Assembly (NCBI GenBank): GCA_030524425.1
Contig: JAUNGN010000007.1
Coordinates: forward strand, 17,301-81,300
Origin: Clostridia bacterium
GTDB lineage: Bacteria > Bacillota > Clostridia > Lachnospirales > CAG-274
DNA length: 64,000 nt
Reading direction: 5' to 3'
Positions 42,988 through 52,705 of this stretch are shown here, piece by piece. The stretch's first letter is position 1. Each line of letters opens with the position of its first letter. The position numbers were made by a program, and so were the translations under genes. The notes beneath the pieces were generated by a model. It was given only the letters and a program-made list of their open reading frames with translations. It searched no databases and had not been told where the DNA came from.

Positions 42988-44460
42988 TTATAACAAAGGT
43001 GAAATTAATCTTGCAAAGGATTCCTGTACTTTCTTTACAATTCCTCTATTTTTATAACTTTCAATGGTAATTTCCCTGCAATCATTAAAATCCAGTTCAA
43101 ATTGTCTGTCAAACTCCCTTGTAACATTCTCATCATAAATAAAAGCATTTACTTCAAAGTTGAGTTTATAACTCCTTATATCCATATTGGCTGTACCAAC
43201 TGATGTAACTATACCATCAATAGTCATAACCTTTGAATGTATAAACCCCTTTGTATACTCATAACATCTCACACCGGCCTCAAGCAGCTCACCCATATAG
43301 TTCAAACTGCATGAATGTACAAATAAATGATCAGGCTTTGCAGGTATAATTATTCTGACATCAACACCTGAAATTGCAGCAGTTTTTAAAGCTTCAAGCA
43401 GACCGTCATCCGGTGCAAAATAAGGGGATTCTATATAAATATTTCTGTTTGCTTCCGTAACCAGCCTGAAATATCCAAAATATATACTATCCCAGCTTGT
43501 ATCAGGCCCGCTTGAAACTATCTGCATATTAACACTTCCCTCCGATGAAGTAATTTCAGGAAAATGCCTTGCATCAAGCTTCATCTTTTCCCCTTTTGTA
43601 AAGTTCCAGTCCATAATAAATCTCAGCTGTAAATCATAAACAGCACTGCCTTCAATTCTTATATGGCTGTCCCTCCAAAATCCAAAACGCTTTTTCGCCC
43701 CTATATATTCATCGCCTATATTTAAACCTCCGATATATCCTGTTTTGCCGTCTATTACAGCAATTTTTCTGTGATTTCTGTAGTTAATTCTTATACCTCT
43801 GGGAGGTAAAAATATTCTTGCTTCACCTCCTGCCAAGTTAAGCTTTTTTCTGAAATTTGGTCTGTTTTTAACATTTCCCATTCCGTCATAAAGAACTTTA
43901 ACTTCAATTCCTGCTTTTGCCTTTTCAATAAGCAAATCCATTATTATATTGCCTAACCTGTCATCGTGCATTAAATAATATTCTAAATAAACATATTTTT
44001 TTGCATTTTTAATATCCTCAACAAGAGCCTTAAATTTAGAATTACCTTCGTGAAAAGCAGTAATTTCATTGTTCTTTCTGTAAATACTGCCACAGCTGTT
44101 GTAATTCATTACAACAAAGTTATTCAGATACCATGTATGTTCTATGGGTAAAATTCTTTCATTAAAATTTTCCGGTATATTATTATTTGCAAGCTCAGGA
44201 AATTTATTTTGAAATTCAATACATATTTCCCTGTCCTCTTGTCCTTTTTTCTCAAACCACTTATGCTTTCTTCCCTCAAATCCAAATATTAAATATATAA
44301 TAAAACCAAAGCATGGTATAAAGGCAAGAACCATTAACCACGCCCATATTACACCGGGATTTTTCTTTTCAAAAAAAACCACAAATACAGCAAACAACAA
44401 ATTAAAAATAAACAAAACAACTAAAAATATATACCAAAACTCGCCTATAAAATTACGCAC
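42988..44460 (-). CDS. cls: Cardiolipin synthase (phospholipase D family)
   Basis: 490 residues from a GTG start at 44460, chosen because AAGTGGGGTGAT sits directly upstream; an in-frame ATG at 44481 has no ribosome-binding site. Two N-terminal helices (about 8-27 and 34-53) anchor the enzyme. Two HxKxxxxD motifs, HRKIAVID (about 225-235) and HSKVMTID (about 410), form the active site that joins two phosphatidylglycerols into cardiolipin and glycerol. Residue spacing matches the bacterial ClsA-type family. Convergent with the sensor kinase gene. Confidence 0.94.
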   Translation of the reverse strand: MRNFIGEFWYIFLVVLFIFNLLFAVFVVFFEKKNPGVIWAWLMVLAFIPCFGFIIYLIFGFEGRKHKWFEKKGQEDREICIEFQNKFPELANNNIPENFNERILPIEHTWYLNNFVVMNYNSCGSIYRKNNEITAFHEGNSKFKALVEDIKNAKKYVYLEYYLMHDDRLGNIIMDLLIEKAKAGIEVKVLYDGMGNVKNRPNFRKKLNLAGGEARIFLPPRGIRINYRNHRKIAVIDGKTGYIGGLNIGDEYIGAKKRFGFWRDSHIRIEGSAVYDLQLRFIMDWNFTKGEKMKLDARHFPEITSSEGSVNMQIVSSGPDTSWDSIYFGYFRLVTEANRNIYIESPYFAPDDGLLEALKTAAISGVDVRIIIPAKPDHLFVHSCSLNYMGELLEAGVRCYEYTKGFIHSKVMTIDGIVTSVGTANMDIRSYKLNFEVNAFIYDENVTREFDRQFELDFNDCREITIESYKNRGIVKKVQESFARLISPLL

Positions 44461-44571
44461 GATATCACCCCACTTTATCATAGGTCATAAATATATGATA
44501 CCATAAATTTCAAAATATTACTAATATATATTGCTTAAAATTATTTTACAAATTTATTAAGTTATAAATTA

Positions 44572-44600
44572 TTGACATTGTTATAAATAAGAATTATAAT
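44572..44600 (+). promoter_or_regulatory. Promoter of the HIT gene
   Basis: TTGACA at 44572-44577, 17 bases, TATAAT at 44595-44600. Perfect consensus hexamers. Confidence 0.75.
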
Positions 44601-44632
44601 TAAATAAAAAATTATTATACGGAGGTATTAAA

Positions 44633-45049
44633 ATGGAAAATTGTTTATATTGTAAAAACAAAGAAAAACTTGATTCTCTTATGATTTATATTGCTGACTT
44701 AAAGGTATGTAAGCTATATTTATTTAAGGAACAGACATATTATGGCAGATGCGTAATTGCATATAAGGATCATAATGTTGATTTTACTGAGCTTACTCCT
44801 GAAGATTCTGCCGCATTTATTAGTGATATGCAGACAGTTGGCAAAGCTATTATGAAGAGTGTTAATCCTGCAAAGGTAAATTATGGTATGTTCAGTGATA
44901 CCCTTCCTCATTTACACGTTCACATCGTTCCTAAGCAAAAGGACGGCTATGGCTTTGGAGGCACATTTGAAATGAATGTAAATCCTCCTAAATATTTAAG
45001 TGATGAAGAATATGCTGAAATTATTAATAAGATTAAGAGCAATCTTTAA
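44633..45049 (+). CDS. HIT-family nucleotide hydrolase
   Basis: 138 residues. Histidine-triad motif LPHLHVHIVP (about 97-106, His-x-His-x-His), with an N-terminal CLYC pair that may bind zinc. HIT proteins hydrolyse AMP- or nucleotide-linked phosphoesters and phosphoramidates. ACGGAGG is about eight bases before ATG. Single-gene unit with consensus promoter and strong terminator. Exact substrate not predictable. Confidence 0.93.
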   Translation: MENCLYCKNKEKLDSLMIYIADLKVCKLYLFKEQTYYGRCVIAYKDHNVDFTELTPEDSAAFISDMQTVGKAIMKSVNPAKVNYGMFSDTLPHLHVHIVPKQKDGYGFGGTFEMNVNPPKYLSDEEYAEIINKIKSNL

Positions 45050-45053
45050 TTAT

Positions 45054-45082
45054 AAAAGCCTCTCGTTTTTGAGAGGCTTTTA
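45054..45082 (+). terminator. HIT gene terminator
   Basis: AAAAGCCTCTC pairs with GAGAGGCTTTT around a GTTTTT loop. A strong hairpin with T run. Confidence 0.85.
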
Positions 45083-45144
45083 TACAACATTAAATCCCAA
45101 ACTTCTAAAATCCAGAAAAGTTTAATAACATTCAATATAAAAAT

Positions 45145-45390
45145 TTATTCATATTGTTTTTTAAAAATTTCAAATACCTTATTTATAACCTCATCATTTA
45201 AGACATCATTATAGGTGGCAGTTTCTCCGTCATCATTAGGAACCTGCTCCATAATAACAACCTCATCAGAACCTTCCTCTGCCATTACAACATACTCATA
45301 ACCCTCATATTCAATAAGGTCCAAAAATTCCATTTCTATTTCATTACCCTTATTATCTTTTAGTATAATTAAATTTTCTCCGGCTATCAT
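45145..45390 (-). CDS. DUF1292 domain protein
   Basis: 81 residues, acidic. Matches DUF1292: NLIILKDNKGNEIEMEFLDLIEYEGYEYVVMAEE...DEVVIMEQV, followed by an acidic tail. Cytoplasmic, function unknown; in many Clostridia it is encoded with yrzL or ruvX homologues, which are absent here. It follows the broken DUF6020-like gene by 21 bases, so it can be read from that transcript. Confidence 0.85.
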   Translation of the reverse strand: MIAGENLIILKDNKGNEIEMEFLDLIEYEGYEYVVMAEEGSDEVVIMEQVPNDDGETATYNDVLNDEVINKVFEIFKKQYE

Positions 45391-45411
45391 ATTAACACCT
45401 CAATTAAAAAC

Positions 45412-47257
45412 TTATTCTTCCTCATTTTTAAAACACATACAGAAAAGTATAGGTGCCATAAACATAATTGGCAAACCATATCTCATTGTGTTATTTACAG
45501 GTGAAGCAATGCACGTAAGCAATGTTATAAGTACAGGTATATTATAAATAATAAATTTCCTATTCTTTTTATACAGCATAAAATAAAGCATTACAAGTAT
45601 ATCTAACCATACAAAGAATCCTAGACTTGAAAACAGACCTATAACAGGCAGTTTTCTTGACTTCATATTAATATCGCAAAGCTTTTCGGAAGCTTCTTTC
45701 AGTCCGCCGGGAGCAAAAATTTTATTTTCATCAACACACTGAGTCATAAAGAATAAATCCTTATAATAACCGATATTTTCAGGATAAAAATAGCCATATA
45801 TATTATTTAATGTTGCCTGAATATACACAGTGGGATGTTTAAATAACTGACTAAACCATACTCCTAAATATTCAGAAAAATCCTCATCAGTTGATTCCTC
45901 CTTAAAGCTGTTTTTTACAGGATCACACAGCTCAGGATTATATAAATCAGGCAAAGCATTATAATCCAATACTTTATCAATTATCTGTCTTTCCTCTGCC
46001 GTAACATCATCACCAAAATCTCTGACAAATCTTGCAGTCTGCTGGAAAGGTATTGAATAAATTTCCTTTGTATCATCATTTCCAATATCCCAGACATTTT
46101 CAATAGCATACTCACCGCCGTAGTAAATACCAAGACCTACAATAAATGCAATTAAAACCGGAATCAGTGCCCTTGTATATTTTCTTAAATATATTAACAG
46201 GAATGGTGCTGTTAATATAACTACATAAACACCGCTTTTTTTTGAAAATGCAACAAAGAGTATGGTCAATAGCCATAACAAAATCAAATATCGGTTCTTA
46301 GCCTCAGTCCATATCCTTTCTTTTAAATCAATAGTCTTAATAATAAGCCAAATCATAAACATAAAATGTATGGTTTGAATCCTTACAAACTGCTGTTGCA
46401 TTTCTTGGAAAAGCAGGCATAAGAGCAATAATTAAAAATGCAATAAAAATAATTATAACAGGATATTTCTTTTTATATACATAGTCTAGAAGTAAGGAAA
46501 CAATAAAGCTTCCATACACAAACTGCAAAAGTACAAAAAGAAAAACACCGGCATTATATGAATTAAAAACATTATGGCCAAATTCTACAAAACTTCCCCA
46601 TACAATTGTCTGCAAAACAGGGTGATGGTTATAAAGGCTTTTATTAAAAAATTCAGACAGCATAACACCTGAATCAGCATGAATAACAGCAGGATAATCA
46701 ATAATCAAATATGGCAACCATAATATCATCAAAATAATCCATATTTTAATTATACTTTTTTCTCCAAGAAAGCTTGTTATATTTTTCGATAATGAACTCA
46801 TAATTGCATTATTTTTAACTATTTCATCATATCGTTCAATAAATGTAAACAATGCTCCGATACCACAATAAAACATTACTGTATAGCCGGCCGTAATTGC
46901 AACAGATGCAGTAAATGCAGAAAATGAACTGAATATGTATCCCCATGAAGATATTGATTCATAACTTTTACCAAACACAACACAAAGAGCAAAAAATACT
47001 GCAAGACCCAGTGCAGCTCTTTTCTTACTCTTTTCAAGAACTATAAATTTTAAAGCCATATATATTAATACAACTACAGCAGCAAATAAAATCAATCCTT
47101 TTTCCATTTCCAAGTGCTGAGGAGAATCAGCAATCATGGGAGTATAAATAACACCATCCTCGGATGTAAATGTAATTACAAAGGGTAAAATAGCTAATAC
47201 TGCACAAATTATATTAAATATAAAGCTGAATTTCTTTTTATGCATAATAATAAACAC
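45412..47257 (-). pseudogene. DUF6020-like multi-pass membrane protein with a +1 frameshift
   Basis: Two overlapping frames make one protein. The upstream frame (47257-46337, about 11 helices by eye) carries the first part through RNATAVCKDS. It then runs into 10 unrelated codons and a stop. The other frame resumes HFMFMIWLIIKTIDLKERIW and continues through further helices and a large loop to 45412. Joined at about 46363-46382, the sequence is a continuous DUF6020-type protein of about 600 residues, with one extra base near TTCAAACC. A sequencing error, a true pseudogene or, less likely, programmed frameshifting are possible. The start is uncertain: GTG 47257 or ATG 47245, after AAAAGGAT. These proteins look like membrane glycosyl-lipid-type enzymes, function unproven. 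Confidence 0.7.
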
Positions 47258-47269
47258 ATCCTTTTAAAA

Positions 47270-47306
47270 AGCTCTTTACTGAATGAAAAACAATCAATAA
47301 AGAGCT
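47270..47306 (-). terminator. Terminator of the GH28 gene
   Basis: AGCTCTTTA pairs with TAAAGAGCT around a long loop; TTTTTAAAA follows on the minus strand, directly before the ribosome-binding site of the next gene. Confidence 0.7.
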
Positions 47307-47319
47307 GAATTTTACAAAA

Positions 47320-48666
47320 TTACATTACCTTGCAATTCTTAACATTAGTCTGCTTAACCATTTCAGAATCAGACTTATTATTCTTGTTAATACAGTTTGT
47401 AAATACCATATCTTCGCTGTTTTCAATTTCAAAGGCAGGACCGTCAACACCAACAACAGTTACATTGTTAAACTTAATGCCTCTCGTATTACACATATAG
47501 AAGCCCTTTTCCTTAACCTCTTCAGCACCTACCAGCATTGCAGGAATACCGGGTACACCATTTTCAGCCATTTCAATATATACATTCTCAAATGTACAAT
47601 CCTCAACATACATTTCAGCTAAGCCATAGAAATAGCCTGCTGCTGCATTTACATTCTTACAAGTCATATTTGCAAAATGTAATCTCCTGAAAGCCGGGGT
47701 ATCCTTAGTAACAGGTGCAGGATTTTTATCACAGGTTTCAGGATCCATACCTCTTGGACCCCACATATAATAAAGATTTGCAATAAACGGACAAAGAACA
47801 TTTTCCATAATTACATTGTCAACTCTTATATCCTCTACTACACCGCCTCTGAATCGTCTTGACTTGAGTCTTATACCTCTGTCAGTATTTTCAAATACAC
47901 AGTTAGAAATAGTAACATTAACAATGCCTCCGCTCATTTCAGAACCAAGCACAACACCGCCATGACCATGCACCATAGTACAGTTTTCAATAACAATATT
48001 CTTACAAGGAATTCTTTCCTCTGTATCCTCTGTACCTGCCTTAATAGCTATACAGTCATCACCTACATCAATGTGGCAATTGCTAACATGAATATTTGTA
48101 CATGATTCAGGGTCAATACCATCAGTATTTGGTGAATCATATGGGTTGTTAATAGTTACATTGTCAATAGTGATATTATCACAAAGTATTGTATTAATAG
48201 TCCAGCTTGGAGAATTCTTTAATGTAACACCCTGAATAAGTACATTCTTACACTCATAAGGTGCTATCATTTTAGGTCTAGGATACTTGTTCTCTTTAGC
48301 CCTGAATAAATCCCACCAAAACTGACCTTGTCCATCTAAAGTACCTCTGCCTGTAATAGATATATTTTCTTCATTATAGGCATTAATAAGAGAAGCATAG
48401 CATTCTCTTTTAACACCTTCCCAACGTGAATTTACAACAGGATATTCATCTAAATCATTAGAGAAAAGAAGAGTGGCACCGGCCTCAACATTTAACTCCA
48501 TATTACTCTTTAAAAAAATAGGACCTGTTAAATATGTACCGGCAGGGACATAAATAGTACCGCCGCCCAATTCAGCACATTTCTCAACAGCAGCAGCTAT
48601 GGCATTTGTACATAAAGTTTTACCATCACCAACAGCACCGCAATCTAAAATATTAATAGTTGCCAT
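47320..48666 (-). CDS. GH28 family glycoside hydrolase (polygalacturonase-like), cytoplasmic
   Basis: 448 residues, no signal peptide. Right-handed beta-helix of glycoside hydrolase family 28. Catalytic set visible: NTDG (180-183), DD (203-204), HGHGG with His235, and RIKLKSRR-type RGIRLKSR with Arg266 and Lys268. It attacks galacturonate-containing oligosaccharides; being cytoplasmic it should act on imported fragments (exo-acting or rhamnogalacturonan-oligomer type). ACGGAGG lies about eight bases before ATG. Promoter candidate: TTGCAA 48727-48722 and TACAAT 48703-48698 on the minus strand, 18 bases apart. Confidence 0.93.
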   Translation of the reverse strand: MATINILDCGAVGDGKTLCTNAIAAAVEKCAELGGGTIYVPAGTYLTGPIFLKSNMELNVEAGATLLFSNDLDEYPVVNSRWEGVKRECYASLINAYNEENISITGRGTLDGQGQFWWDLFRAKENKYPRPKMIAPYECKNVLIQGVTLKNSPSWTINTILCDNITIDNVTINNPYDSPNTDGIDPESCTNIHVSNCHIDVGDDCIAIKAGTEDTEERIPCKNIVIENCTMVHGHGGVVLGSEMSGGIVNVTISNCVFENTDRGIRLKSRRFRGGVVEDIRVDNVIMENVLCPFIANLYYMWGPRGMDPETCDKNPAPVTKDTPAFRRLHFANMTCKNVNAAAGYFYGLAEMYVEDCTFENVYIEMAENGVPGIPAMLVGAEEVKEKGFYMCNTRGIKFNNVTVVGVDGPAFEIENSEDMVFTNCINKNNKSDSEMVKQTNVKNCKVM

Positions 48667-48780
48667 TACATTAACCTCCGTAATATTATTTATATTTATT
48701 GTAACATATTATCAATAAGCTTTGCAACCTATTTTACAATTTAAAAGAATTTTTTACAATAATTTTCTAGGCTCGTTCAA

Positions 48781-49302
48781 TTATAATACTAACTGAAATT
48801 CTATATTGTATTCATTATCAATTAATACATACCTGCAGCTGTTTTCTTTACAAAGTTTTAAATTTTCGGTATTTTCTCTTATCATCAATTCTTTAGTACA
48901 ATAGTTATCATCAGTACGCTTTTCAATAACATTTTGATTTTCCGTAATTTTATCAAAATTATTTAATATATAACTTTTACTAAAAATTAAACACAAATAT
49001 TTAATATTGCTTAAATATTTATCACTAAAATACTCCTTATAATCAAAAGGAATGTAACAGCCTTCTATAATAAGATTTTGCCCATTTTCTATAGCTGTTT
49101 TAATTATTTCCTTCACTATGTTCCATAAATATGGTGTAAGCTCCTTATCACTGCTTTCAGCATTAAATTTACAAATTCCGCCTCTAATAAGTCCCATTTT
49201 AATATGGTCAATTGATAAGTATGGAAATTTGTATTTTTCAAGAAGTTTTTGAGCCAACAATGTTTTTCCCGTATGAGTACTTCCTGCTATAAGTATAATC
49301 AT
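48781..49302 (-). CDS. P-loop kinase-like ATP/GTP-binding protein
   Basis: 173 residues. Walker A at the very start, GSTHTGKT (7-14), with SIDHIKMGLIRGG next (nucleoside/2-phosphoglycerate-kinase-like pattern), and a hydrophobic strand ending in IIEGCYIP (about 88-95) as Walker B-like. The C-terminal part has KRTDD and polar helices. Substrate unknown. It follows the ASCH gene by 17 bases and so ends a small operon of hydrolase, ASCH and kinase. Confidence 0.75.
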   Translation of the reverse strand: MIILIAGSTHTGKTLLAQKLLEKYKFPYLSIDHIKMGLIRGGICKFNAESSDKELTPYLWNIVKEIIKTAIENGQNLIIEGCYIPFDYKEYFSDKYLSNIKYLCLIFSKSYILNNFDKITENQNVIEKRTDDNYCTKELMIRENTENLKLCKENSCRYVLIDNEYNIEFQLVL

Positions 49303-49319
49303 TTTAAACCTCTTTCAAA

Positions 49320-49670
49320 TCAATAAGCTAAAACTTCCAGTTCAATTCCCAACACACCATATTTACTCTGTTTCTCAACAGAATAATATTTCTCCATATC
49401 TAAGGGACTTGCTGTGTCTATATCTTCCTTTAAATAACCGCATTTATCCAAAGGCAGATTTTTATACAATTCATCAAATGTATTAAACTTGTGTATATTA
49501 ATAACTTTGGTCAAAATCCTTTTGTCCAAAGCTCTGCAATCAGTAAATTCAATAATATCCCCTATCTTTATATTTTTCCTTTTCTCATCATTAAGTCTTA
49601 GTTCTATGGTCTTTTGTCCTGATTTAATCATATTAAAAGGCTCAGAATTTAATTTCATATAATATATCAT
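49320..49670 (-). CDS. ASCH domain protein
   Basis: 116 residues. ASCH fold (RNA-binding-like): MKLNSEPFNMIKSGQKTIELRLNDEKRKNIKIGDIIEFTD at the N-terminus, with the conserved Lys/Glu/Arg pattern of the family, then the KVINIHKFNTFDELY region. ASCH proteins may bind RNA or modified nucleosides, but no role is proven for this clade. Close spacing to both neighbours indicates co-transcription. Overall small and Lys-rich. Confidence 0.85.
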   Translation of the reverse strand: MIYYMKLNSEPFNMIKSGQKTIELRLNDEKRKNIKIGDIIEFTDCRALDKRILTKVINIHKFNTFDELYKNLPLDKCGYLKEDIDTASPLDMEKYYSVEKQSKYGVLGIELEVLAY

Positions 49671-49685
49671 AATTTACTCCTAATA

Positions 49686-50672
49686 CTATAACCTATTCAT
49701 CTGACTCCCATACCATTTATGAGCACCATTACAAATATTAACTTCTACTTTTTTATTAAATAATCTATAGCATTTATCAGCTATTTCAATTTGTTCAAAA
49801 ACGCCTTCAATACCTCTTATACCATTTAATTTATCCTCATTACCTGTTTCAAGGTATATTTCCTTAGGTGCTGCAAGAGCTAAAATATCGCCCATATCAA
49901 CATACTTCCATTGGTTTGGTATAAAGTTACAGCCGCAGCGATTTTGATAAATCAAAGTATCCTTAAAGCTATGGAAAAATCCACTTACAATAGCCTTGTT
50001 TATTTTATCTTCCATTACAGCCAGCCATAAAGCACTATGACCGCCGCCTGAAAAACCGCAGCATACAATTTCATCATATCCCAAATTAGAAATATATTCA
50101 ACAAGCCTCATATTTTCAAATAAAATTACTCCCTGTAAACACATTCCCAAACTTATAAGGGCATTGTTTATATCATTGCATTCTGCAGTTTTGTCCTTAT
50201 ATATACCTGTCATTCTTTCACCTGAACCCAATAAATCCGGCACAAAAACAGTATAACCCTTATCTGCCAATTCATAAGCATAAGTGTAATTGAATTTATC
50301 TATGTTATTTTTATAGTCAATAGTTTCTTTACCTACAAGTCCGTTTTTGCCATCACTTCCATGCCCATGAATAGCAATAGCAGCCTTATTGTTTTTATTT
50401 ACAGGCTCTAATACATAAAAAGGCATACTAAGATTATTAATTGTATCTATTCTGCATTTCCTTAATATATATTTACCGTTATTTTCTGATTCTAATTCTT
50501 TTAAATTTAACGGAACACTTACCATTGAATTTATACCCATTATTTCCTTTAATTTTTCTTTAGATGAATTCTTCCAATTATTAAAATCATCAATTCCATC
50601 ACCACTAAATCTCAATTCAGGCTCAGCAGGTAAACTGTTTTTAATAAATTCAAATCCATTTATATAAGACAT
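49686..50672 (-). CDS. Alpha/beta hydrolase (acetyl-esterase/DLH-like)
   Basis: 328 residues, no signal peptide. Nucleophile elbow CCGFSGGGHSALW with Ser208, oxyanion strand AAIAIHGHGSDGKNG (about 97-110), acid and base near YLETGNEDKL and CNGAHKW (about 318). The arrangement resembles acetylxylan-esterase-like or abhydrolase_7-type enzymes, which de-acetylate plant glycans. In context (pectin-type importer and GH28) it may remove acetyl or other esters from imported oligosaccharides; this is inference. AGGAGGAATTAT precedes ATG. Confidence 0.82.
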   Translation of the reverse strand: MSYINGFEFIKNSLPAEPELRFSGDGIDDFNNWKNSSKEKLKEIMGINSMVSVPLNLKELESENNGKYILRKCRIDTINNLSMPFYVLEPVNKNNKAAIAIHGHGSDGKNGLVGKETIDYKNNIDKFNYTYAYELADKGYTVFVPDLLGSGERMTGIYKDKTAECNDINNALISLGMCLQGVILFENMRLVEYISNLGYDEIVCCGFSGGGHSALWLAVMEDKINKAIVSGFFHSFKDTLIYQNRCGCNFIPNQWKYVDMGDILALAAPKEIYLETGNEDKLNGIRGIEGVFEQIEIADKCYRLFNKKVEVNICNGAHKWYGSQMNRL

Positions 50673-50715
50673 TATAATTCCTCCTATTAGGGGTTGTTAT
50701 TTTCAATATAGTTAA

Positions 50716-50744
50716 AAAGAGCTTTTGCAAAGCAAAAGCTCTTT
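50716..50744 (-). terminator. Terminator of the importer operon
   Basis: AAAGAGCTTTTGC pairs perfectly with GCAAAAGCTCTTT around AAA; TTTTT follows on the minus strand. It separates the importer from the hydrolase/ASCH/kinase unit. Confidence 0.9.
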
Positions 50745-50765
50745 AATTCATATGTACTAATTAAA

Positions 50766-51662
50766 TTATTCCTTAACGGCACCCATAGTTACACCAGTCA
50801 TGAAGTATTTCTGGCAGAATGGGTAGATAAACATAAATGGAACAATAGATACAATAACGGCAGCACTCTTAAGAGTGTTAGTGTTAATTCTTGTACCTTC
50901 ACTTGCATCCTGCTTATCCTGGAAAAGGTCTCTTAATTTATACTGGAAGTTATATTTGTCAGATGACTTAATATAAATTACATAGTGGAAGTACTCTGAC
51001 CAAGCAGCTACGGCAAAGAACAAGCCGATAGATGCAAGAGCAGCCTTTGACAATGGAAGTACAATCTTAACGAAAATACCCATTGGAGTACAACCATCAA
51101 TTTCAGCAGCCTCAAATAAGCTGGCCGGAATACCTTCAAAGAAACTTCTCATAAGTACTAAGTTATATACATTCATAGAAGTTGGAACGATAACAGCCCA
51201 AATAGAGTCAAGTAAACCAACCTTCTTCATAACTAAGAATGTAGGAATAAGACCTGCATTAAATATCATTGTGAAAAGTAATGCATAGCCGAAAAATTTA
51301 ACACCAGGCATATCTCTCTGAATAAGTACATAAGCACCTAATGTAGAAATTAACAAACCTAAGAATGTAGTTAATAATGTTGTATAAATTGAAACCAAAA
51401 ATGGATGATACAACTGCGGGTCAGTTATAATTCTCTTATAAGCAATTGTATTGAACCAAATAACTTCCTTAGTTTCAGGGTCAACACCTCTAGGTAAAAG
51501 ATTAAGACCATAAACAGTCTGATTAACCATAGAGTCACAGAAAATCTTAAATATAGGTACAATCATTATTATCATTAATGCAATGAAGAAGATTGTGTTA
51601 AACAATACGAACCAAGAACGGGCAGCGTACTGTGGATGGAATAAATTAAATTTCTTTTTCAT
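50766..51662 (-). CDS. Carbohydrate ABC importer permease (YtcP/LplC-like)
   Basis: 298 residues. Six membrane helices; the EAA loop for ATPase contact is EAAEIDGCTPMGIFVKIVLPLSKAALA (about 180-206). MalG/MsmG-class permease with the long N-terminal loop (VNQTVYGLNLLPRGVDPETK) typical of the YtcP/LplC branch. Forms the channel with the 51684 product. ATP hydrolysis is not encoded here; such importers usually borrow a shared MsmX-type ATPase. Starts 21 bases after the partner permease. Confidence 0.94.
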   Translation of the reverse strand: MKKKFNLFHPQYAARSWFVLFNTIFFIALMIIMIVPIFKIFCDSMVNQTVYGLNLLPRGVDPETKEVIWFNTIAYKRIITDPQLYHPFLVSIYTTLLTTFLGLLISTLGAYVLIQRDMPGVKFFGYALLFTMIFNAGLIPTFLVMKKVGLLDSIWAVIVPTSMNVYNLVLMRSFFEGIPASLFEAAEIDGCTPMGIFVKIVLPLSKAALASIGLFFAVAAWSEYFHYVIYIKSSDKYNFQYKLRDLFQDKQDASEGTRINTNTLKSAAVIVSIVPFMFIYPFCQKYFMTGVTMGAVKE

Positions 51663-51683
51663 ATTTCCTCAAACGCTCCTTCC

Positions 51684-52679
51684 TTATACAATACCGTATC
51701 CTCTGACCTTCTTACTGATAATATCAGAAGCAGATACAAGAACAAGAGATACAACAGACTTAAATAAACCGATTGCAGTTGAATAACCATAGTCATTACC
51801 AACAATACCGACTCTATATACATAAGTCTGAATAACATCAGATACATCGTAAACAAGTGAGTTATAAAGTACGAATACAGACTCAAAAATGTTCATAATC
51901 TTTGCAAGATTAAGTATAAATACAACTAAAATTGTATTCATAAGCGAAGGAAGAGTTATGTATATTGTCTGCTTAAATCTGTTAGCACCATCAATTTCAG
52001 CAGCTTCATATAAATCAGGGCTGATGCCTGATAAAGCAGCTAAATAAATAATAGTACCCCAGCCTGTTTCCTTCCAACGGTTCATAATGTACCAAACACC
52101 ACGCCAACATTTACTCTCTGTCAAGAAGTCTAAAGGCTTATCAATAATACCAATATTATATAATATTGCATTAACAAATCCCATGTTAGATGTATCAGCA
52201 CCTGTTGCATCAGTACCTGCTGATAAGATTAACATAAAGATAGATGCAGCAACTACCCATGAAAGGAAGTGTGGAAGATAAAGTACAGTCTGTACAATCT
52301 TCTTACCCCAAGCATGACTAATTTCATTAATTAAAAGTGCAACAACAACTGTAAGAACAGTTGCAAATACTAAGTTAAAGAAACTTAATATGATAGTATT
52401 TTTAAAAGCAGAATGGAAAGGATCAGATGTAAGCAATCTCTGGAAATTACCCCAGCCAATTGAATAATCAGGACCTGTTCTCATTGTAATCTGCTTTAAT
52501 TTATATGTTGACCATGCATATCTTATACCAAACATTGGCCAGTAGAAGAATATTGCAAGAACAACAGCTACAGGTAAGAACATAAGATAGAACCATCTGT
52601 ATTTATACATACGCTGACCTATACTCGGCTCCTTAACTATAACGTGATCAAAATTCATATTATCATTATTATTTGCCAT
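51684..52679 (-). CDS. Carbohydrate ABC importer permease (YteP/LplB-like)
   Basis: 331 residues. Six membrane helices (first at about 27-49, KYRWFYLMFLPVAVVLAIFFYWPMFGIRYAW) and the EAA motif LYEAAEIDGANRFKQTIYITLPSLM (about 222-246). This YteP/LplB class pairs with YtcP/LplC to import rhamnogalacturonan-type or other plant oligosaccharides. GAAAGGATGGTTATAAA precedes ATG. Ends 21 bases before the second permease gene. Confidence 0.94.
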   Translation of the reverse strand: MANNNDNMNFDHVIVKEPSIGQRMYKYRWFYLMFLPVAVVLAIFFYWPMFGIRYAWSTYKLKQITMRTGPDYSIGWGNFQRLLTSDPFHSAFKNTIILSFFNLVFATVLTVVVALLINEISHAWGKKIVQTVLYLPHFLSWVVAASIFMLILSAGTDATGADTSNMGFVNAILYNIGIIDKPLDFLTESKCWRGVWYIMNRWKETGWGTIIYLAALSGISPDLYEAAEIDGANRFKQTIYITLPSLMNTILVVFILNLAKIMNIFESVFVLYNSLVYDVSDVIQTYVYRVGIVGNDYGYSTAIGLFKSVVSLVLVSASDIISKKVRGYGIV

Positions 52680-52705
52680 TTTATAACCATCCTTTCGAGA
52701 AAATA

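Noticed and set aside
46330..46440. Programmed +1 frameshift in the DUF6020-like gene
   Set aside because: No slippery site, internal stop or stimulatory structure typical for this was seen; sequencing error or mutation is simpler.
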